From an uncultured Acidimicrobiales bacterium (GTDB lineage Bacteria > Actinomycetota > Acidimicrobiia > Acidimicrobiales > SHLQ01), in contig CAKZVC010000009.1 in assembly GCA_937922235.1 (NCBI GenBank), forward strand, positions 1 through 35,095: DNA of 35,095 nucleotides. The letters are read 5' to 3'. Shown here piece by piece: positions 31,276-35,095 of this stretch. Under the pieces are notes generated by a model. It had not been told where the DNA came from. It ran no database searches and saw nothing but the letters and a program-made list of their open reading frames with translations. Position 1 is the stretch's first letter. Every line of letters starts with the position of its first letter. Both the position numbers and the translations under genes were made by a program.

Positions 31276-31300
31276 CCATGTTGGCGTTCATACTTGTGAG

Positions 31301-32038
31301 ATGACCAGCAGTTGGAGCGATACATCCTTTCTCGCGGCGGTGGAGGTCGACTCGACTCGAGTGCTTGAGCTCGCAAGAAGCGGTGACTTGTCCGAATCGA
31401 TTGGCCACCTACCCCGGTGGAAGCGCCGCGACCTGGTGGCTCACCTCGGCGGGGTTCACCGCTGGGCGACCGAAATCGTCAACACGTCCTCGATGGATGG
31501 ACCTGGCTCTCGCAAGTCCAAGCTCGACGGCGTCGAGTTGTGCGACTGGTTCGAAGAGGGTGCCGAGGCGTTGGTGGCCGCTCTGGAGTCGAAGGACCCT
31601 CATGGTCCGTGCCCCAACTTCAACCCCGGTTCGGAGAAGGTGTTCTCGTGGTGGGCCCGACGCCAAGCGCATGAGACCGCCGTCCATCGTTGGGATATGG
31701 AGGCATCGTTCGGCGAGACGAGGCCTATCGAGTCTGCGCTCGCTGCAGATGGGGTCGATGAGTTTCTCGACGTCTTCGTTCGCACCCGCGGAAAGCAGAC
31801 TCTCGACACGACGCTCGTGCTGACCACCAGCGATCCCGGTCGCTCGTGGACACTTCGCCCAGCCGAGAAGCCTGGCCGCATCGACGTGATCGCCGGTCCA
31901 GACTCCGGAGCGGAAGCCGAGGTTGTTGGCGATGCCGAGGCGATGTTGCTCGCACTTTGGGGTCGCCTTGGTGTGGGCGCTGCAGACCTCGACGTCCAGG
32001 GCGATACCAGCGTCGCACTTCACCTATTCGCACCCTGA
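31301..32038 (+). CDS. Maleylpyruvate isomerase family mycothiol-dependent enzyme
   Basis: The protein has 245 residues from the ATG at 31301 (weak GTGAG upstream). The MDMPI N-terminal metal-binding domain, a DinB-like helical bundle, is seen in RWKRRDLVAHLGGVHRWATEIV and the highly typical WWARRQAHETAVHRWDMEA, whose His/Glu/His bind zinc. A C-terminal beta domain follows (LRPAEKPGRIDVIAGPDSG.AEAEVVGDAEAMLLALWGR, a SCP2-like or MDMPI_C region). Members use mycothiol for isomerisation or detoxification. The actual substrate here is unknown. It is the first gene after the TerB-like gene, with 25 bp between. Confidence 0.88.
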   Translation: MTSSWSDTSFLAAVEVDSTRVLELARSGDLSESIGHLPRWKRRDLVAHLGGVHRWATEIVNTSSMDGPGSRKSKLDGVELCDWFEEGAEALVAALESKDPHGPCPNFNPGSEKVFSWWARRQAHETAVHRWDMEASFGETRPIESALAADGVDEFLDVFVRTRGKQTLDTTLVLTTSDPGRSWTLRPAEKPGRIDVIAGPDSGAEAEVVGDAEAMLLALWGRLGVGAADLDVQGDTSVALHLFAP

Positions 32039-32061
32039 GCTCAGGGCTGCTGCCTGATCGA

Positions 32062-32718
32062 TCAGGTCTCGATACTTCGCTCGAGACCGTCGAGGATCAG
32101 GTTGAGGGTGAAGTCGAACTCATCTGGTGTGTCGTGGCCTGCTCGATGGAACTCAACGTGCTCGCGAACTCGTGCGTACTTGTCGTCTGCGAGGAGCTCT
32201 TCGAGTCGGGCGCCGGTGATCGCCGCGCGCGCTGCGAGCTGCTCGAAGGAAATCTGCTGTTGGGCGAAGCCTTGTATGTGGTTGCTCAAGGCGTGAAAGC
32301 CGAGGTCGGCGACATCTGGTGGCAACCCGATGTCGGCAAGTGTTTCGAGTAGAAGCTCGACGAGAGCGAATCGATGTGGGCCCGGCCACGTCGTCGACCA
32401 GATCGGCACGACCCACGGGTGTTGTAGCTGTGCGTCGAGGGTCGATCTCGCGAGGTGTTGGGCAGTCTGGCGCCAGTCGAGGTCTGCAGGTGGGACAGCG
32501 ACTTCGTTCGCCACTTGGTCGACGAGGGCCTCGACGAGGGCTTCCTTGTCGGCGATGTAGTGGTAGAGCGACATCACGCCGCAGTCGAGTTCGGTTGCAA
32601 GTCGCCGCATGCTGAGCTTGGCAATGCCATCGGCATCGGCCATGGCCATTGCGGCTTCCACGATGTGTTCGAACGTGAGCACGGCGTCGCCTTCTCTCAC
32701 CTTTTTCGGTCGTGCCAA
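32062..32718 (-). CDS. TetR family regulator (TetR_C_1 type)
   Basis: The protein has 218 residues if translation starts at the TTG at 32718, which gives the typical MARPKKVREGDAVLT N-terminus and lies 10 bases after GGAGGG. An ATG at 32778 would add about 20 atypical residues. The helix-turn-helix is clear (IVEAAMAMADADGIAKLSMRRLATELDCGVMSLYHYIADKEALV). The C-terminal domain resembles the tetracycline-repressor type, with HPWVVPIWSTTWPGPHRFALVELLLETLADIGL. It is divergent from a DUF6326-like membrane protein gene and probably represses it, together with itself. Confidence 0.85.
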   Translation of the reverse strand: MARPKKVREGDAVLTFEHIVEAAMAMADADGIAKLSMRRLATELDCGVMSLYHYIADKEALVEALVDQVANEVAVPPADLDWRQTAQHLARSTLDAQLQHPWVVPIWSTTWPGPHRFALVELLLETLADIGLPPDVADLGFHALSNHIQGFAQQQISFEQLAARAAITGARLEELLADDKYARVREHVEFHRAGHDTPDEFDFTLNLILDGLERSIET

Positions 32719-32732
32719 CGAACATTCTCCCT

Positions 32733-32784
32733 CCGTGTCGACTGACACGGTTGACTTTCCGTACAGCGTACTACCTTTCATCTC
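32733..32784. promoter_or_regulatory. Candidate operator and leaderless promoter for the DUF6326-like gene
   Basis: A perfect inverted repeat CCGTGTC-GACT-GACACGG (32733-32750) abuts TTGACT (32751-32756), a good -35. A -10-like TACCTT lies at 32772-32777, 15 bases on, which would start transcription at or next to the ATG (32785) and give a leaderless mRNA. Between the boxes, CCGTACAG.GTAC (32759-32770) is partly palindromic, and CCGTACAG recurs just inside the gene (32793-32800). These are plausible TetR sites. Confidence 0.45.
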
Positions 32785-33261
32785 ATGAATAACCGTACAG
32801 TGCACGAAAACGTCCCATCCACCCACCAGAACACCCCTTCTTCGAAGCTCGTGGGTCAACCGATCAGCATCCCATCGCTGCTTTCCCTCCTGTGGATATC
32901 GGTGCTCTTCGCCGATGTGCTTCGGGGTGTCCACGAGATTCTCCGACCCGGGTTCATTGCCGAGCTCGCAAACGAAGAAACCGTCTATGGCAACGAAGTC
33001 ACCGACACCACGCTGCTGATTTCCGGCATCGTGCTGGCGTTTATCTGCGCCGTTGTGGTTCTTGCCCGAGTGCTTCCGCGGGCATCGAACCGACGAGTCA
33101 ACTTCGTCGCCGCAGCAATGATGATCGCCGGCGTCATGGCCAGCTGGCCGAAGGACCCCGACGACTTGGTATTCGGCGCCTTTCAGGTCACCGGTGCAGT
33201 GATCATCACCGTGATTGCGGCCCGTTGGAAAGACGATGAACCTCTGGGCGGGCCGTCATGA
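32785..33261 (+). CDS. DUF6326-like four-helix membrane protein
   Basis: The 158-residue membrane protein has four hydrophobic segments: LLSLLWISVLFADVLRG, LLISGIVLAFICAVVVLARVL, VNFVAAAMMIAGVMAS and AFQVTGAVIITVIAARW. The pattern 'LWI.VLFADVL....PGF', then 'ISGI.LA....VVLARVLP...NR.VN..AA', fits DUF6326, a membrane family of unknown function often controlled by TetR-type regulators. The divergent TetR gene lies 66 bp away. The stop overlaps the start of a 58-residue ORF (ATGA). Confidence 0.72.
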   Translation: MNNRTVHENVPSTHQNTPSSKLVGQPISIPSLLSLLWISVLFADVLRGVHEILRPGFIAELANEETVYGNEVTDTTLLISGIVLAFICAVVVLARVLPRASNRRVNFVAAAMMIAGVMASWPKDPDDLVFGAFQVTGAVIITVIAARWKDDEPLGGPS

Positions 33262-33434
33262 ACCATCTGTTTGTTGCCGCCCTCGAACGAGCTCAGGAGT
33301 GCAGCGTGATCGTGGCGTCCAGCGGCGCCATACCGCTCGCCCTCGTGGGTAAGGCCGCACTCGTTGTGCACGCCTATCGAGCAGTTCGAGGTGTGCCGCA
33401 CATGCCGCGCGGATACGTGCCGAGCGGTCGCTAG
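33258..33434 (+). CDS. Small 58-residue protein coupled to the DUF6326-like gene
   Basis: A short frame starts ATGAACCATCTG at 33258, overlapping the TGA of the membrane protein gene as ATGA, and ends TAG at 33434. The peptide begins MNHLFVAALERAQECSVIVA, contains a mildly hydrophobic middle (ASSGAIPLALVGKAALVVHAY) and ends in a basic MPRGYVPSGR. Coupling and the absence of any other gene in the interval support it as real. No family is recognised. Its stop overlaps that of the convergent acetyltransferase gene. Confidence 0.55.
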   Translation: MNHLFVAALERAQECSVIVASSGAIPLALVGKAALVVHAYRAVRGVPHMPRGYVPSGR

Positions 33435-34333
33435 GTGGTTGGGCCCGAGATCATGTCGGTCGTCAGCTGCGGCTTGAACCCAAGGCTGCGATACAGGGGA
33501 CCCGAGGCCGGGTTCTCTGGCTCGTACCCGACGTCGATGATCGTGGCTCCGGCCGTAACCAGTCGGGTGATGCCGGTGGTCAGCAGGTGCCGAGCAATGC
33601 CACGCTTTTGATGCTCGTCTTCGGTGCGCACCGGTTCGACCACGCCCATCGTTGTTACCGGGTCGTACCAGAACAGCACGTAGCCGGCAGTGTTGTTGTG
33701 GGCGTCGAGCACCACCAGGTCGAGGTCCGGTCGGTAGAGCGACGTTTGCCGGAGTCGTTCTTCAACATCAGGTCGCCGTTCGTCGGCCATGTGGTGTGGA
33801 AGGTCTGAAGCGGTCTCGCTACGCGACAGCAACCTGTAGCCCTCTGCGAGTGGGGTGATCTCGGGTCGCTGGTCGGCCACGAGAGCACACAGCGTCAGCC
33901 CTTCACCTTGTACCTCGAACCCACGTGCCAACAGCGTGCTGCGAGTGAGCTCGTCCGCCTGGTCGACCTCAAGCTCGACGCTCTCGATGCCGTGGGCTGC
34001 TGCATGGGCGAGCCCGCGCTCGAGGATGTGCGTTCGAAACTCGTCAGTCGCGCTGTTCATCACCATGGGAATCATCACCGGAGCGGTGTAGAGCGCCGAG
34101 GTCTTGTTCCCGAAGTCGGCGAGGATCGCCGCAGCCACCGGTTCGCCAGCATCGTCGAACCAGAACAGCTGGTCGAGTGTGTCGGTTGACCGAGGGATCG
34201 ACCAGAACCACTGCAGCTCAGCAGCCTCGTAGTGTCCTTCGGTCGGGTGATCGACACGGATCCGCTGCAAGAGCGTGGTCACCGTCGCCAGGTACTCGAG
34301 GCCCTGTCGAAATTCTTCGCGTGCATCCATCAT
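33431..34333 (-). CDS. GNAT family N-acetyltransferase
   Basis: The protein has 300 residues from the ATG at 34333, with a GGGGG run upstream (the following ATG codon is also possible). The C-terminal half carries the acetyl-CoA binding motif A, VVEPVRTEDEHQKRGIARHLL, with the Q/R-x-x-G-x-A pattern, followed by the GYEPENPASGPLYRSLGFKP helix that ends GNAT domains. The N-terminal half (VAAAILADFGN..., ILERGLAHAAAHGIESVELEVDQADELTRSTLLARGFEV) looks like a second, degenerate GNAT fold, as in many two-domain actinobacterial GNATs. Substrate unknown. Confidence 0.88.
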   Translation of the reverse strand: MMDAREEFRQGLEYLATVTTLLQRIRVDHPTEGHYEAAELQWFWSIPRSTDTLDQLFWFDDAGEPVAAAILADFGNKTSALYTAPVMIPMVMNSATDEFRTHILERGLAHAAAHGIESVELEVDQADELTRSTLLARGFEVQGEGLTLCALVADQRPEITPLAEGYRLLSRSETASDLPHHMADERRPDVEERLRQTSLYRPDLDLVVLDAHNNTAGYVLFWYDPVTTMGVVEPVRTEDEHQKRGIARHLLTTGITRLVTAGATIIDVGYEPENPASGPLYRSLGFKPQLTTDMISGPTT

Positions 34334-34389
34334 GTGCCCCCTGGTCCGCCTCACAGTCAAGCACGCACCGGCGAGTCAACGTCTTCGGG

Positions 34390-35095
34390 TCAACCAATAA
34401 TGCCAGTGAGCACAGCGATAGGCATCGAGGCGTATCCAACACCGATTCCGCCCGAGACGGCCATCGCCAGGCGTCGCTTCGATCGCTCGTCGAGAGCGGT
34501 CGGCGTGGCGCCAACCGACTGGAACACCGACCACAACCCATGGAAGAGGTGCATCGACAGTGCGCCGACGGCGACTAGGTAGATCGCGCTGATCCACGGC
34601 GTCTGGAAGCTGGCGATCTGGTTGGCGTAGGCATCGCCGTGAACGAAGTCTGGGTTCGTCGCACCCCACGTCAGGTCGGCGAGATGGAAGATGATGAACA
34701 GCCCAACGATGACACCCGACCACAACATGGTCCGCGACGCATACGTCGATGCAATGTGCTCCTGGCGAGAGAGTCGACGGCCCGCGCCCCGCGCCTTGCG
34801 GTTGCGCCGGTCGAGGCTGAACGCTGCGTGGATGTGCACGCTGAACGCAGCGATCAAGCCAATGCGGAAGATCCACAACACATGCTTTGGTGGTACGAGG
34901 TGCTCGCCCAGGTTTCGGAGCGCTTCGCCATAGGCGTTGGTCTCCTCCGGTCCGAGGAAGATCTTCAGCGTGCCGACCAGGTGCACGATCACGAAGCCGA
35001 CAATCGCTAACCCCGACAGTGCCATCACATACTTGCGACCAACACCGGACGAATACAACGACAGCAGTCGGCGCCATGGCTTTCGTGGTTTGTCA
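34390..35095 (-). CDS. sdhC: Succinate dehydrogenase cytochrome b subunit (b558 type), 5' end beyond window
   Basis: The visible 234 residues match the single-chain cytochrome b558 membrane anchor of succinate dehydrogenase/fumarate reductase: LSLYSSGVGRKYVMALSGLAIVGFVIVHLVGTLKIFLG, WIFRIGLIAAFSVHIHAAFSL, GVIVGLFIIFHLADLTW and VGALSMHLFHGLWSVFQSVG. The four conserved histidines in membrane helices (HLVG, HIHA, FHLAD, HLFHG) are candidate axial ligands of two hemes b. The complex passes electrons from succinate to quinone. The frame stays open to the window end, so the true start is beyond it. A TTG at 35058 would cut into conserved sequence. The flavoprotein and iron-sulfur genes would lie downstream in operon order, but leftward of this gene is a GNAT gene, so they must be elsewhere. 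Confidence 0.93.
   Translation of the reverse strand, partial: DKPRKPWRRLLSLYSSGVGRKYVMALSGLAIVGFVIVHLVGTLKIFLGPEETNAYGEALRNLGEHLVPPKHVLWIFRIGLIAAFSVHIHAAFSLDRRNRKARGAGRRLSRQEHIASTYASRTMLWSGVIVGLFIIFHLADLTWGATNPDFVHGDAYANQIASFQTPWISAIYLVAVGALSMHLFHGLWSVFQSVGATPTALDERSKRRLAMAVSGGIGVGYASMPIAVLTGIIG

Noticed and set aside
1..35095. CRISPR array, insertion sequence, prophage or plasmid origin
   Set aside because: I saw no regularly spaced repeats, transposase, integrase, phage structural gene or replication gene anywhere in the window.

Overview
The window comes from a high-GC Gram-positive bacterium, most likely an aquatic or marine actinobacterium of the Acidimicrobiia (Ilumatobacter-like). 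That placement is an inference. It rests on roughly 60% GC with strong G/C third positions, GTG and TTG starts, tightly coupled ATGA/GTGA overlaps, a nickel superoxide dismutase with its own maturation protease, a mycothiol-dependent-type enzyme, a DUF4126 protein and a b558-type SdhC. Most of the window is chromosomal housekeeping and metabolism, with one accessory patch (about 21.15-23.4 kb) and one unusual locus (about 24.7-30.7 kb).

Layout. 1-8.3 kb: the 5' end of an antiporter regulatory subunit, two lipoproteins, an enoyl-CoA hydratase-like protein, a branched-chain aminotransferase, a methyltransferase divergent from a PIG-L deacetylase, the NiSOD pair sodN-sodX, a maltokinase-cap-like protein and a secreted protein. 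8.3-10.7 kb: an iodotyrosine-deiodinase-like nitroreductase and an amidohydrolase bracketed by two inverted copies of a ~95-bp palindromic repeat, then a DinB protein. 10.7-17 kb: a coherent proline/hydroxyproline block. A PAS-AraC regulator, both aconitase X subunits and a DUF4126 membrane protein run leftward and face a bifunctional PutA. 17-21 kb: a PAS-GGDEF cyclase, a three-gene ABC exporter operon facing a TetR regulator, and a His-rich methyltransferase.

21.06-23.4 kb: a tRNA-Ser(CGA) followed by two ~90-bp direct repeats, each carrying a near-identical terminator hairpin. They bracket a small cysteine-rich secreted protein, and a protein of unknown function lies just beyond. This looks like a small insertion or duplication hot spot. 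A cytochrome P450 follows.

24.7-30.7 kb holds the most interesting content. A 608-residue lipoprotein (26293-28119, minus strand) has the core of a cholesterol-dependent cytolysin (thiol-activated cytolysin family), but it has a lipobox and a C-terminal domain without the cholesterol-binding undecapeptide. Downstream of it, beyond a strong hairpin, lies a lipoprotein resembling a beta-propeller. Upstream is a membrane NarL-type histidine kinase, which faces a receiver-only protein, a NarL/LuxR response regulator and a TerB-like protein. The same GGGGTGC-NN-GCACCCC palindrome occurs just upstream of the cytolysin gene and again in the kinase/receiver divergent promoter. This suggests that the two-component system (or a shared regulator) controls the pore-forming lipoprotein.

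31.3-35.1 kb: an MDMPI-type enzyme, a TetR repressor divergent from a DUF6326-like membrane protein coupled to a 58-residue ORF, a GNAT acetyltransferase and the SdhC subunit, which runs off the window end.
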